Positions 17,369 to 26,677 are shown, numbered from the stretch's first letter. The stretch is DNA of 64,000 nucleotides from Streptomyces syringium (GCF_017876625.1 NZ_JAGIOH010000001.1:2232001-2296000); one strand, 5' to 3'. Numbers and translations are program-made. Notes: generated by a model from the letters alone, not told the origin.

Positions 17369-18451
17369 GTGACCGCCCGGCTAGCCGATATCGCGACCCA
17401 GGCGGGTGTCAGCGAAGCAACCGTCAGCCGCGTCCTCAATGGAAAGCCTGGGGTCGCCGCTTCCACCCGCCAGTCCGTGCTGGCCGCGCTCGACGTGCTG
17501 GGCTACGAGCGGCCCGTGCGGCTGCGGCAGCGCAGCGAGGGGCTGGTCGGTCTGATCACCCCCGAACTGGACAACCCGATATTCCCCGCTTTCGCCCAGG
17601 TCATCGGGCAGGCGCTGACCCGCCAGGGGTACACCCCGGTGCTGGCGACGCAGACCCCGGGCGGTTCGACGGAGGACGAGCTGACGGAGATGCTCGTCGA
17701 CCGGGGGGTCGCGGGCATCATCTTCGTCTCCGGGCTGCACGCCGACACCTCCGCCGATATGCAGCGCTACGAGCGGCTGCGCGGCCAGGGCGTGCCGTTC
17801 GTCCTGATCAACGGCTTCTCCTCGAAGGTGCGGGCGCCGTTCGTCTCCCCCGACGACCGTGCGGCCGTCAAGCTCGCCGTCACCCATTTGGCCGCACTGG
17901 GCCACCGGCGCATCGGTCTCGCGCTGGGGCCCAAGCGCTACGTGCCGGTACAGCGGAAGATCGAGGGGTTCCTGCTGAGCATGCGCGAGCAGCTCGGGGT
18001 GGCGGAGGCCGAGGCCGAGCGGCTGGTGGAGCATTCGCTGTTCTCCCTGGAGGGCGGCCAGGCGGCCGCCGCGGCCCTCATCGACCGCGGCTGCACGGCC
18101 GTGGTGTGCGCGAGCGACATGATGGCGCTGGGCGTGGTGCGGGCGGCCCGGCAGCACGGGCTGGAGGTGCCGCGCGACGTCTCGGTGGTCGGTTTCGACG
18201 ATTCGCCGCTCATCGCCTTCACGGATCCGCCGCTGACCACGATCCGGCAGCCGGTCCAGTCGATGGGCCAGGCGGCCGTGCGGGCGCTGCTGGAGGAGAT
18301 CGGCGGCACCCCGGCCCCGCACAGCGAGTTCGTTTTCCTCCCGGAATTGGTGGTTCGGGGTTCAACGGCTTCTGTACCAGGGCCTCGTCGCGATTCCGGG
18401 ACGACCGTCACGAAGAGTACGCAAAGCGGGGAAGACCAGACTTGGGGATGA
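17369..18451 (+). CDS. malR: LacI-family repressor of maltose and starch genes
   Basis: A 360-residue repressor. The HTH and hinge read ARLADIATQAGVSEATVSRV then LNGKPGVAA; the rest is a periplasmic-binding-protein-like sensor domain (LVGLITPELDNPIFPAFAQ, GVAGIIFVSG, DVSVVGFDDS). It closely resembles known Streptomyces MalR/Reg1 proteins, which repress mal and amylase genes until maltose arrives. I chose GTG 17369 over ATG 17345 because AAGG at 17356-17359 is 9 nt from the GTG, while the ATG begins 1 nt after the aglA stop without a ribosome site. It sits downstream of aglA; in S. coelicolor, from memory, malR lies beside malE instead. Confidence 0.9.
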   Translation: MTARLADIATQAGVSEATVSRVLNGKPGVAASTRQSVLAALDVLGYERPVRLRQRSEGLVGLITPELDNPIFPAFAQVIGQALTRQGYTPVLATQTPGGSTEDELTEMLVDRGVAGIIFVSGLHADTSADMQRYERLRGQGVPFVLINGFSSKVRAPFVSPDDRAAVKLAVTHLAALGHRRIGLALGPKRYVPVQRKIEGFLLSMREQLGVAEAEAERLVEHSLFSLEGGQAAAAALIDRGCTAVVCASDMMALGVVRAARQHGLEVPRDVSVVGFDDSPLIAFTDPPLTTIRQPVQSMGQAAVRALLEEIGGTPAPHSEFVFLPELVVRGSTASVPGPRRDSGTTVTKSTQSGEDQTWG

Positions 18452-18487
18452 TCTGCGCCCGGCGGCTATCTGGCAGACTGTTTCCCT

Positions 18488-19345
18488 ATGGGTGAAGCGA
18501 CAGTGAGGACCGCGGAAGGCCGGACGGCCACCCTGCCACCCAGCGGGGAGAGCCTGGAGCGGCCGTCCTCGGACCGGCGCGTCCTGGCGGGTCTGCGCTC
18601 ACCGCGACGGCCACGGCTGTGGTTCGAGATCCTGCTGATCGCGGTGAGCTACTGGACGTATTCCCTTGTCCGCAACGCGGTCCCGGAGCAGCGGGCCGCC
18701 GCCCTGCGCAACGCCGACTGGATCTGGCAGGCCGAGCAGTCCCTGCACATCGCGGTGGAGCACACCGTCAACCACGCCGTGAATTCGGTGACGTGGCTGA
18801 TCGTGGGCATGAACTACTACTACGCCACGCTGCACTTCGTGCTGACGATCGGTGTGCTGGTGTGGCTGTACCGCTGGCATCCCGGGCGGTACGCGGCCGC
18901 GCGTCTCATCCTGTTCGCCACCACGGGTGTGGCCCTGCTCGGTTACTACCTGTATCCGCTCGCTCCGCCACGGCTGATGAACGGCGGCGGCTTCATCGAC
19001 ACGGTCGTGGTGCACCACACCTGGGGCTCGATGGCCTCGGGCAATCTCGCCGACATGTCCAACCAGTACGCGGCGATGCCGTCGATGCACATCGGCTGGT
19101 CGACGTGGTGCGGCATCACCATCGCCCTGCTGGCACGGGCGGTCTGGGTGCGGGTGCTGGGCCTGCTGTACCCGGTCGCGACCCTGGTCGTCATCGTGTC
19201 GACGGCCAACCACTTCTGGCTGGACGCGGTGGGCGGTCTGCTCTGCCTCGCCTTCGGCTTCGGCCTGTCCTACGCTTGGTACCGGGCGTTCCCGCACCGG
19301 CTGACCCGTCATGTGACGGCCGCCGACGCGTCGACGCGGCGCTAG
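18488..19345 (+). CDS. PAP2-superfamily membrane phosphatase (Aur1/Ipt1-like, PAP2_3)
   Basis: A 285-residue polytopic membrane protein. The N-terminal 40 residues are cytoplasmic and basic; about six helices follow from WFEILLIAVSYWTYSLV. The lipid-phosphatase active-site motifs are YPLAPPRLMNGGG, PSMHIGWSTW (His in motif 2) and STANHFWLDAVGG (His and Asp in motif 3), the arrangement of the inositolphosphotransferase/PAP2_3 group. The likely substrate is a lipid phosphate or phosphoalcohol; which one is not visible. It follows malR by 36 bp but is unrelated in function. The gene converges on glnE with a hairpin repeat between. Confidence 0.85.
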   Translation: MGEATVRTAEGRTATLPPSGESLERPSSDRRVLAGLRSPRRPRLWFEILLIAVSYWTYSLVRNAVPEQRAAALRNADWIWQAEQSLHIAVEHTVNHAVNSVTWLIVGMNYYYATLHFVLTIGVLVWLYRWHPGRYAAARLILFATTGVALLGYYLYPLAPPRLMNGGGFIDTVVVHHTWGSMASGNLADMSNQYAAMPSMHIGWSTWCGITIALLARAVWVRVLGLLYPVATLVVIVSTANHFWLDAVGGLLCLAFGFGLSYAWYRAFPHRLTRHVTAADASTRR

Positions 19346-19365
19346 CGTCAGCCCTACCAGCTTTG

Positions 19366-19418
19366 TCCTCAATCGCCGGACGGGCTGCAAGATGCAGCCC
19401 GTCCGGCGATTGAGGACA
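19366..19418. repeat. Perfect hairpin repeat between PAP2 gene and glnE (AAT variant)
   Basis: Arms 19366-19390 and 19394-19418 are exact 25-bp reverse complements with a 3-nt loop (AGA). It starts 21 bp after the PAP2-gene stop and lies between two convergent genes, a good place for a bidirectional terminator. The right flank CACCGCCGCGCAGCGG is shared with the copy at 26.6 kb. Confidence 0.9.
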
Positions 19419-19503
19419 CCGCCGCGCAGCGGTGGTGCGCACGCCACGGCCGGCAGAGGCGGACGCATGCCCGCCAAGACCAAGACCGGCTGGCCGGCCA
19501 GGC

Positions 19504-22500
19504 CTACGCCCCGTAGAACAGCTCCTCGACGACGGCCCTGGCCCGTCGCGTCGTACGACGGTAGTCGTCCAGCATCTCCCCGACGTGCCCCGGTTCGTAG
19601 CCGAGGTAGCGGCCCACGGCGCCCAGCTCGCGGGGATCGCCCGGGAAGGTGTCCCCGGGGCGGCCCCGGACCAGCATGACGGCGTTGCGGACACTGGTCG
19701 CCAGCACCCACGCCTCGTCGAGGATGCGGGCGTCCTCCGTGCTCAGCAGCTCCGCCGCGCAGGCCGCCGCGAGTGCCTCGCGGGTGCGCGTCGTGCGCAG
19801 CCCCGGCTCCGCCCAGCCGTGCTGCATCTGCAGCAGCTGCACCGTCCACTCCACGTCGGACAGCCCGCCCCGGCCCAGCTTCGTGTGCGTCGTCGGGTCG
19901 GCGCCGCGCGGCAGCCGCTCGGTCTCCATGCGGGCCTTGAGCCGGCGGATCTCGCGCACCGCGTCCTCGCCCAGCCCCTCGGCGGGGTAGCGCAGCGGGG
20001 CGATCAGGTCGACGAACCGCGCGCCCAGTTCCGCGTCGCCCGCCACGGGCTCGGCGCGCAGCAGCGCCTGGCTCTCCCACACCCGCGACCAGCGGCGGTA
20101 GTAGGCGGCGTACGAGGCGAGGGTGCGCACCATGGGCCCGGTCTTGCCCTCGGGCCGCAGATCGGCGTCGACGAGGAGCGGCGGGTCGGCGGTCGGCAGT
20201 TGCAGCAGGCGCCGCATCTCGGTGGCGACGGCGTGGGCGGCCTTGGCGGCCTCCTCGTCACTGACGCCGTCCCGTGGCTCGTGCACGAACAACACGTCGG
20301 CGTCCGAGCCGTAGCCCTGTTCGCGCCCGCCGAAGCGGCCCATGCCGATGACGGCGATGCGGGTGGGGAGGGTGTCCCCCCACTCGGCGCGGACGGCGGC
20401 GCGCAGCGCGCCGGCGATGGTGGCGGCGTTGAGGTCGGAGACGGCCTTGCCGACGGTGTCGACGGCCGCGCGCGGACCGGCGCCCACCGCCTCGCCCGCC
20501 CGGTACGCGCGGAAGCCGTGCTCTTCGGCGGCGTGCGCCCCGGAGTCGGGGCCGGCCCCGCCGTACGCGCCGATGATGTCGGCGGCCGCGGTGCGGAACA
20601 GCTCGCGGCGCCGGACGCCGCGCACCGCGACGATCGCCGCCTCCGCGTCCTCGGCGCGGCCCACGGCGGCCAGCACCTCCTGCTCCAGCGGCTCCCGGCC
20701 GCGCGGTCGCAGCCCCTCGGGGTCGCCGAGCAGGGCGACGGCCTCGGGGGCGCGCAGCAGCAGGTCGGGGGCGAGCCGCCCGGCGGACAGCACCCGGGCG
20801 AGGTTCTCCGCGGCCGCGCCCTCGTCGCGCAGCAGCCGCAGGTACCAGGGCGTCTTGCCGAGCGCGTCGGAGACCTTGTGGAAGTTGAGCAGTCCGGCGT
20901 CGGGGTCGGCGGAGTCCGCGAACCAGCCGAGGAGCACGGGCAGCAGATGGCGCTGGATGGCGGCCTTGCGGCTGACGCCGGAGGCCAGGGCCTCCAGGTG
21001 GCGCAGCGCGGCGGCCGGGTCGGCGTAGCCGAGGGCCTCCAGCCGGTGGCCGGCCTCCTTGGGGCTGAGCCGGATCTCGCCGGGCTCCAGCTGGGCGACG
21101 GCGTCCAGCAGGGGCCGGTAGAAGAGCTTCTCGTGCAGCCGCCGCACCTCGCGGGCGTGCCGCTTCCACTCCTTGCCCAGCTCGTCGACGGGCTCCTTGC
21201 CGCTCGGCCACTGGAAGGTCCGGGCCAGGGAGCGGCCGAGGCGGCGCAGATCGGCCTCCTCCTCGGGGACGAGGTGGGTGCGGCGCAGCCGGTAGAGCTG
21301 GATGCGGTGTTCCATGGTGCGCAGGAAGCGGTACGCGGCGTCGAGGGAGGCGGCGTCGGCCCGGCCCACGTAGCCGCCGGCGGCGAGCGCGGCCAGCGCG
21401 CCGAGGGTGCTGCCGCCGCGCAGGGTCGCGTCACCGCGGCCGTGCACCAACTGCAGGAGCTGGACGGCGAATTCGACGTCGCGCAGCCCGCCGGGGCCGA
21501 GCTTCAGCTCCCGGTCGATCTGGGTGGCGGGAATGCTCGCGACGACGCGGCGGCGCATCTGCTGGACGTCGGTGACGAAGTTCTCGCGCTCGGCGGCCTG
21601 CCACACCAGGGGGGCGACGGCGTCCACGTACTCCTGGCCCAGCTGGAGGTCGCCGGCCACCGGGCGGGCCTTGAGCAGGGCCTGGAACTCCCAGGTCTTG
21701 GCCCAGCGTTGGTAGTAGGCGAGATGGCTGGAGAGGGTCCGCACGAGGGGACCGTTGCGGCCCTCGGGGCGGAGGTTGGCGTCGACGGGCCAGATGGTGC
21801 CCTCGGGGGTGACGTCGGAGCAGACCCGCATCATCCGGGAGGCGAGCCGGGTGGCGGCCTGCACCGCCATGCCCTCGGCGGTGCCGCTCCTGGCCTCGGC
21901 CACGAAGATGACGTCGACGTCGGAGACGTAGTTCAGCTCCTGGCCGCCGCATTTGCCCATGCCGATGACGGCGAGCCGGCAGGCCGCGGCGTCGGCCGGC
22001 TGCTCCCGCTCGGCGATGTCGAGGGCGGCGCGCAGCGTGGCGGTGGCCAGGTCGGCGAGTTCGGCGGCGGTCTGGGCGACGTCGGTGGTGCCGCAGACAT
22101 CGCGGGCGGCGATGGCCAGCAGGGCCCGGCGGTAGGCGGCGCGCAGCGCGTCGGCGGGCGCGAGCCCGGCGCCGCGCTCGCCGCGCACCCCTTCGGCGAG
22201 GGCCTTCTCGAACTCCGGTGTGGTGGGGTGCAGATCGGCCGCCTCGTAGGTGACGAGCGCGTGCCAGTCGTCGGGGTGCCGCACGAGGTGGTCCCCGAGC
22301 GCCTCGGACGCCCCGAGCACGCCCAGCAGCCGGTCGCGCAGCGGTTTGGCGGAGGCGAGGGTGTCCAGGAACGCCTGCCGCCGGCCGGGGTCGCGCGCCT
22401 GGAGGACCTCCACGAGCCGGACGAGCCCGTGCAGCGCGAGGTCGGGGTCGGCGGTGGCCCCGAGTGCGTCGAGGAGCGCGGTGTCGTCCCGGACGGCGGC

Positions 22501-22605
22501 CAGCTCGGGGGCGTCGAGCAGCCGCTCGGCGGCGGCCGCGTCGGTGAAGCCGTACTTCAGCAGCCGGGTGTACGCGCTGCTGCGACGCCCCTGCGGCACC
22601 GTCAT
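19504..22605 (-). CDS. glnE: Bifunctional glutamine synthetase adenylyltransferase/deadenylase
   Basis: A 1033-residue enzyme that adds AMP to, and removes it from, the regulatory tyrosine of glutamine synthetase I in response to nitrogen status. Two nucleotidyltransferase domains are visible: the N-terminal one with MGKCGGQELNYVSDVDVIF (deadenylylation in E. coli terms) and the C-terminal one with MGRFGGREQGYGSDADVLF (adenylylation). Each is followed by a helical bundle. ATG 22605 has GAGAGGG 6-7 nt upstream; an in-frame TTG at 22611 has no room for a ribosome site. It begins 46 bp after the glnA2-type gene on the same strand, so an operon is likely. Confidence 0.95.
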   Translation of the reverse strand: MTVPQGRRSSAYTRLLKYGFTDAAAAERLLDAPELAAVRDDTALLDALGATADPDLALHGLVRLVEVLQARDPGRRQAFLDTLASAKPLRDRLLGVLGASEALGDHLVRHPDDWHALVTYEAADLHPTTPEFEKALAEGVRGERGAGLAPADALRAAYRRALLAIAARDVCGTTDVAQTAAELADLATATLRAALDIAEREQPADAAACRLAVIGMGKCGGQELNYVSDVDVIFVAEARSGTAEGMAVQAATRLASRMMRVCSDVTPEGTIWPVDANLRPEGRNGPLVRTLSSHLAYYQRWAKTWEFQALLKARPVAGDLQLGQEYVDAVAPLVWQAAERENFVTDVQQMRRRVVASIPATQIDRELKLGPGGLRDVEFAVQLLQLVHGRGDATLRGGSTLGALAALAAGGYVGRADAASLDAAYRFLRTMEHRIQLYRLRRTHLVPEEEADLRRLGRSLARTFQWPSGKEPVDELGKEWKRHAREVRRLHEKLFYRPLLDAVAQLEPGEIRLSPKEAGHRLEALGYADPAAALRHLEALASGVSRKAAIQRHLLPVLLGWFADSADPDAGLLNFHKVSDALGKTPWYLRLLRDEGAAAENLARVLSAGRLAPDLLLRAPEAVALLGDPEGLRPRGREPLEQEVLAAVGRAEDAEAAIVAVRGVRRRELFRTAAADIIGAYGGAGPDSGAHAAEEHGFRAYRAGEAVGAGPRAAVDTVGKAVSDLNAATIAGALRAAVRAEWGDTLPTRIAVIGMGRFGGREQGYGSDADVLFVHEPRDGVSDEEAAKAAHAVATEMRRLLQLPTADPPLLVDADLRPEGKTGPMVRTLASYAAYYRRWSRVWESQALLRAEPVAGDAELGARFVDLIAPLRYPAEGLGEDAVREIRRLKARMETERLPRGADPTTHTKLGRGGLSDVEWTVQLLQMQHGWAEPGLRTTRTREALAAACAAELLSTEDARILDEAWVLATSVRNAVMLVRGRPGDTFPGDPRELGAVGRYLGYEPGHVGEMLDDYRRTTRRARAVVEELFYGA

Positions 22606-22651
22606 CGACAACCCTCTCGTCCGCTCGCCCCGCCGAACCCCGAACCCGTGC

Positions 22652-24013
22652 CTACAGCACCGGCAGCATCTTCCGCAGCTCGAAGGCGGTGACCTCGGAG
22701 CGGTACTCCTCCCACTCCTGCTTCTTGTTGCGCAGGAAGAAGTCGAAGACGTGCTCGCCGAGGGTTGCGGCCACCAGCTCGCTGCGCTCCATGAGCTCGA
22801 TGGCCTCGCCGAGGTTCTGCGGCAGCGGCTCGATGCCCATGGCGCGGCGCTCGGCGTCCGACAGCGCCCAGACGTCGTCGTCGGCGCCGGCGGGGAGTTC
22901 GTACCCTTCCTCGACGCCCTTCAGGCCCGCGGCCAGCAGCACGGCGTAGGTCAGGTAGGGGTTGGCGCCGGAGTCGATGGAGCGGACCTCGACGCGGGCC
23001 GAGCCGGTCTTGCCGGGCTTGTACATCGGGACGCGGATCAGTGCCGAGCGGTTGTTGTGGCCCCAGCAGATGTACGAGGGGGCCTCGCCGCCGGAGCCCG
23101 CGGTGCGGCTGGAGCCGCCCCAGATGCGCTTGTAGGAGTTCACCCACTGGTTGGTGACGGCCGAGATCTCGGCGGCGTGCCGCAGCAGTCCGGCGATGAA
23201 GGACCGGCCGACCTTGGAGAGCTGGTACTCCGAGCCGGACTCGTAGAACGCGTTCCGGTCGCCCTCGAAGAGGGAGAGGTGGGTGTGCATGCCGGAGCCG
23301 GGGTACTCGGAGAACGGCTTGGGCATGAAGGTGGCCTGCACGCCCTGCTCCAGGGCGACCTGCTTCATGACGAGGCGGAACGTCATGATGTTGTCGGCGG
23401 TGGAGAGCGCGTCGGCGTAGCGCAGGTCGATCTCCTGCTGGCCGGGGGCGCCCTCGTGGTGGCTGAACTCGACCGAGATGCCCATCGATTCGAGCATGGT
23501 GATGGCCTGGCGGCGGAAGTCCATGCCCACGTTCTGCGGGGTGTGGTCGAAGTAGCCGGAGGAGTCGGCGGGCACCGGGCGGGTGCCGTCGACGGGCTTG
23601 TCCTTGAGCAGGAAGAACTCGATCTCGGGGTGGGTGTAGAAGGTGAAGCCGAGGTCGGAGGTCTTGGCGAGGATGCGCTTGAGGACATAGCGCGGGTCGG
23701 CGTAGGAGGGCGAGCCGTCCGGCATGAGGATGTCGCAGAACATGCGGGCGGTGCCGGGGGCCTCGGCGCGCCAGGGCAGGATCTGGAAGGTGCCCGGATC
23801 CGGCTTGGCGATCATGTCGGATTCGTACACCCGGGCGAAGCCCTCGATGGCCGATCCGTCGAAGCCGATGCCCTCGTCGAAGGCCTGCTCCAGCTCGGCG
23901 GGTGCCACGGCCACCGACTTCAGATAGCCGAGCACATCGGTGAACCACAGCCGCACGAAGCGGATGTCGCGCTCTTCGAGGGTGCGGAGCACGAACTCCT
24001 GCTGCTTATCCAT
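22652..24013 (-). CDS. glnA2: Glutamine synthetase-like ligase, GlnA2 type (gamma-glutamylpolyamine synthetase)
   Basis: A 453-residue member of the glutamine synthetase type I fold. N-terminal beta-grasp (MDKQQEFVLRTLEERDIRFV), then catalytic-domain motifs FDGSAIEGFARV, PEIEFFLLKD, FSHHEGAPGQQEIDLRYADA, GSGMHTHLSLF and ARVEVRSIDSGANPYL. It matches, as I remember it, S. coelicolor SCO2241 (GlnA2), which has been reported to glutamylate polyamines rather than ammonia. The substrate switch cannot be proven here. A Tyr in GYELP aligns with the adenylylated Tyr region of classic GlnA. It heads a probable operon with glnE. The start ATG 24013 matches the family N-terminus. Confidence 0.88.
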   Translation of the reverse strand: MDKQQEFVLRTLEERDIRFVRLWFTDVLGYLKSVAVAPAELEQAFDEGIGFDGSAIEGFARVYESDMIAKPDPGTFQILPWRAEAPGTARMFCDILMPDGSPSYADPRYVLKRILAKTSDLGFTFYTHPEIEFFLLKDKPVDGTRPVPADSSGYFDHTPQNVGMDFRRQAITMLESMGISVEFSHHEGAPGQQEIDLRYADALSTADNIMTFRLVMKQVALEQGVQATFMPKPFSEYPGSGMHTHLSLFEGDRNAFYESGSEYQLSKVGRSFIAGLLRHAAEISAVTNQWVNSYKRIWGGSSRTAGSGGEAPSYICWGHNNRSALIRVPMYKPGKTGSARVEVRSIDSGANPYLTYAVLLAAGLKGVEEGYELPAGADDDVWALSDAERRAMGIEPLPQNLGEAIELMERSELVAATLGEHVFDFFLRNKKQEWEEYRSEVTAFELRKMLPVL

Positions 24014-24535
24014 TTCCACCAATCCTCGCCGGTTCGGCCCCCTGCTCCCAGGCCGCGGAGCACGGGGGCACATGAGCATCCCACCACACGGTTTCGACCG
24101 CGTTGCGTACAGGCGTCTGAACGTCCCGCGTCACCTGGGTGTACCGCTCTCTCCCCATACTGCCCGTCCGCCCGCGCCCCGGGTACTCGTGGAGCACCCC
24201 GGAGCACGTGCGACTTGTCTCCATTGTGGGACACGCCCTGATCTTGGTCGACCCGCAATCGGCCCGCACTCCCCCGCCCTACGTTCCGTAGCCGCCGGTG
24301 ACCTACGGCGAGCACCGGCCCCGCGGCGCCGTGACCCTATAGAAGCGGGCCGTCGAACGCGACACGAGCGCCACGGGCGGGTGAAACGGCCCGATGGTCC
24401 GGCGGCGAACGGACCGGCCGGGGCAGGCTGCGGGTGCGGATCCTCCCTGCCCCCCTTGCGGCGTGGGCGCACGGCCTCGGGCCCGGGGGCCGCCCCTCAC
24501 CCTGAACCATCACCCGACGGAGGCCGAAGGGCAAC
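24014..24535. other. 522-bp intergenic region between glnA2 and the epimerase leader
   Basis: This stretch separates two divergent genes and should hold both promoters. I see no convincing gene on either strand. A possible -10 for the plus side is CTATAG at 24337-24342, but no -35 is evident. A single GAAAC on the minus strand is not arranged as a proper GlnR box. No terminator or repeat element was recognised. Confidence 0.5.
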
Positions 24536-24610
24536 ATGCCAGACATCAACGACACACCGCGGCGGACGGGCGCCGCGACGGCGCCCGGCGGGCGGGGCGA
24601 CAAGCGGTGA
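24536..24610 (+). CDS. Candidate 24-codon leader peptide coupled to the epimerase gene
   Basis: ATG 24536 opens a 24-residue frame (begins MPDINDTPRRTG, ends GGRGDKR) whose stop overlaps the next gene's GTG in GTGA at 24607-24610. GAAGGG at 24526-24531 and GGAGG at 24519-24523 precede it, one closer and one farther than ideal. The downstream gene has no ribosome site of its own, so reinitiation after this leader would explain its translation. No recognisable domain; its role beyond coupling is unknown. Confidence 0.5.
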   Translation: MPDINDTPRRTGAATAPGGRGDKR

Positions 24611-25512
24611 GGTACCTGATCACCGGGGCCACCGGCTTCATCGGCAGGCATCTGGCCCGGCACCTGCTCGAGCGGGGCCACCACGTCACCGCCCTCGTCC
24701 GCCGCGACGGGCGCGTCTTCGGGTCCCTGACCGTCCGCGGGGACCTCGTCACGGGTGAGGGACTGGCGGCGGCCGTGCGGGGTGTCGACCGCGTCATCCA
24801 TCTCGCCGGGGTCACCAAGGCCGCCGACCCGCGCCTCTACACGATGGTCAACACCGTCGGTACGGAGCGGCTGTTGGCCGCCGTCGCCGCCCGGCCGGAG
24901 CCGCCGCGGCTCGTCTACTGCTCGTCGCTGGCCGCCGTCGGCCCCGGGCGGCGGCGTCACGAGGACGATGCGCCCGCCCCGGTCTCCGCGTACGGCCGCA
25001 GCAAGCTCGGCGGCGAACTCGCCCTGCGCGGGGGCGCCGGGCGGGTGCCCGCCGTGGTCGTCCGCCCGCCGATCGTCTACGGGCCGGGCGACCGCGAGTT
25101 CCTGCCGCGCCTGGCCACCGCCGTACGCGCCGGGCTGCTCCCGGCCGTCGGCCGGCCGGGCCCGCGCCACTACTCGCTGCTCCACGTCGAGGACCTGTGC
25201 CGCGCACTGCTCACGGCCGCCGACTCCGGTGTGCCCGGCGCGACTTACCACGTCAGTGACGGTGTCGAGCACCTGTGGGACGACATCGGGGCCACCGCCG
25301 CCGAGGTGCTCGGCAGACGCCCGCCGCGGGTCGTCCACATCCCCGTGCGCCTGGCGCTGACGGTGGCCCGCACCCTGGGCGGCGCGTCCGTGCTGAACCC
25401 GGGAAAGGTCGCCGAGGCCGCACACCCCGCGTGGACGAGCGCGGTCGGCCGGCTGCCGTTCGGCCCGTGCGTGCCCCTGGCCGAGGGGCTGCGGACGGCG
25501 CTGACTCCGTGA
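24607..25512 (+). CDS. NAD(P)-dependent epimerase/dehydratase (extended SDR family)
   Basis: A 301-residue extended short-chain dehydrogenase. The Rossmann motif GATGFIGRH starts at residue 7, followed by VIHLAGVTK, YCSSLAAVGPG and the catalytic YGRSK (Tyr and Lys), then VRPPIVYGPGD. The pattern fits the 3-beta-HSD/dihydroflavonol-reductase-like or sugar-nucleotide epimerase groups; the substrate is not evident and no sugar-pathway genes are adjacent. The GTG start at 24607 puts the beta strand VRYLITGATG at the N-terminus as expected and overlaps the stop of the short leader frame. Confidence 0.85.
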   Translation: MRYLITGATGFIGRHLARHLLERGHHVTALVRRDGRVFGSLTVRGDLVTGEGLAAAVRGVDRVIHLAGVTKAADPRLYTMVNTVGTERLLAAVAARPEPPRLVYCSSLAAVGPGRRRHEDDAPAPVSAYGRSKLGGELALRGGAGRVPAVVVRPPIVYGPGDREFLPRLATAVRAGLLPAVGRPGPRHYSLLHVEDLCRALLTAADSGVPGATYHVSDGVEHLWDDIGATAAEVLGRRPPRVVHIPVRLALTVARTLGGASVLNPGKVAEAAHPAWTSAVGRLPFGPCVPLAEGLRTALTP

Positions 25513-25518
25513 CGCCCC

Positions 25519-26382
25519 TCAGGCCCGTACGGGCGGCATCGCGAGGACGGCGGCCGCGATGGACTGGGGCCGGTCGAACATGACCAGGTGACCGGCCGGG
25601 GCGACCGCCTCGAAGCGGGCGTCGAGGCGGTCCGCGAGGGCGCGCTGGCGCTCCAGCCAGCGGCGCTCCAGCCAGGAGCCGGTGCCCGGGGAGGCCGCGA
25701 GGACGGTCACCGGCACCGGCGGCAGCGGGTGCAGGGCCCGCAGTTCGTCCAGCTCGGCGGCCACGTCGTAGTAGCGGGCGTTCTCCATCAGCAGGGCACG
25801 GGCCACCCGGCCGGTGCCGTAGGTGCGGCGCACCAGTTCGTCGGGGGCGGGGTCGTGGCGCTTGACGGAGGAGACCCGGACGGCCAGCCGGCGCAGGGCG
25901 GGGCCCAGGGCACGGGGCAGCCCGGTGGCGGCGACGGCGTGACCGCGCGCGTGGGCGGCGGCGGTGCGCAGCTCACGGGCCGGGATGGGCCGGACGTCCT
26001 CCTCCACGCTGCCGTCGACGAGGACGATCCCGGCCGTGCGCTCCGGGTGCAGCCGGGCGAACGCCTCGGCGTGGAACCCGGCGAGGGAGTGCCCGACGAC
26101 CGTCGCCGGGCCGGGCAGGTCCAGCGCGTCCAGGACGCCCGCTATGCGGGCGGCCTCGCCCACCGCGGTGGGCGGCTCGACGGGCGGTGCGCTGAACCCC
26201 AGCCCGGGGCGGTCGAAGCGGACGACCGTGCGGTGCTCGGTGAGCAGCGGCACGACGGGCTCCCAGTCGAACCAGCCCATGCCGAGCCCTGCGCTGAGCA
26301 CGCACACCGGTCCGGAGCCCTCGCGCAGTACGTGCAGCGGCACTCCGCCGACCCGCAGCATGCGCCCTGGTGGCCGCTTCAT
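25519..26382 (-). CDS. Alpha/beta hydrolase
   Basis: A 287-residue hydrolase of the alpha/beta fold. The nucleophile elbow is VGHSLAG (Ser), preceded by the oxyanion-side VCVLSAGLGMGWFDWEPV and strand VRFDRPGLGFS. ERTAGIVLVDGS holds the strand after the elbow, and the final PAGHLVMFDRP carries the catalytic His. An acid residue in the PVPVTVLAASPGTG region completes a plausible triad. Substrate unknown; such proteins include esterases, epoxide hydrolases and lactonases. It converges on the epimerase gene with only 6 bp between stops. Confidence 0.85.
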   Translation of the reverse strand: MKRPPGRMLRVGGVPLHVLREGSGPVCVLSAGLGMGWFDWEPVVPLLTEHRTVVRFDRPGLGFSAPPVEPPTAVGEAARIAGVLDALDLPGPATVVGHSLAGFHAEAFARLHPERTAGIVLVDGSVEEDVRPIPARELRTAAAHARGHAVAATGLPRALGPALRRLAVRVSSVKRHDPAPDELVRRTYGTGRVARALLMENARYYDVAAELDELRALHPLPPVPVTVLAASPGTGSWLERRWLERQRALADRLDARFEAVAPAGHLVMFDRPQSIAAAVLAMPPVRA

Positions 26383-26546
26383 CCCCGTCGCCCCCTGGAG
26401 GTTCGTCGTTCACACCGCCGCGTGGGCGCGGGGCGCGGGTCGTGGAGCGGATCCTTGACCTGGGATGACCGTACCTGGGCCGGTCGGGCGATTCTGCGGC
26501 TGCGGGCTGTCTGTGCCGCCTGCGGCGGCGGGCGCCCTGCGGGCGC

Positions 26547-26616
26547 GTCCTCAATCGCCGGACGGGCTGGTCTCGGCTGAGCTCAGCCACATCAAGCCCG
26601 TCCGGCGATTGAGGAC
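26547..26616. repeat. Hairpin repeat downstream of the APC permease gene (AAT variant)
   Basis: Arms 26547-26568 and 26595-26616 are exact 22-bp complements. The loop carries the GGCTGAGCTCAGCC palindrome that also occurs in the copy at 35-48. The right flank CACCGCCGCGCAGCGG is shared with the copy at 19.4 kb. On the minus strand it follows the permease stop by 61 bp. Confidence 0.9.
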
Positions 26617-26677
26617 ACCGCCGCGCAGCGGAGGTGCACACCCCAGGGTCCGCAGCCGGAGAACCGCCGGCACAGGC

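Noticed and set aside
24014..24535. Possible GlnR site upstream of glnA2
   Set aside because: One GAAAC is seen, but the GTNAC-n6-GAAAC spacing of a real site is not met.
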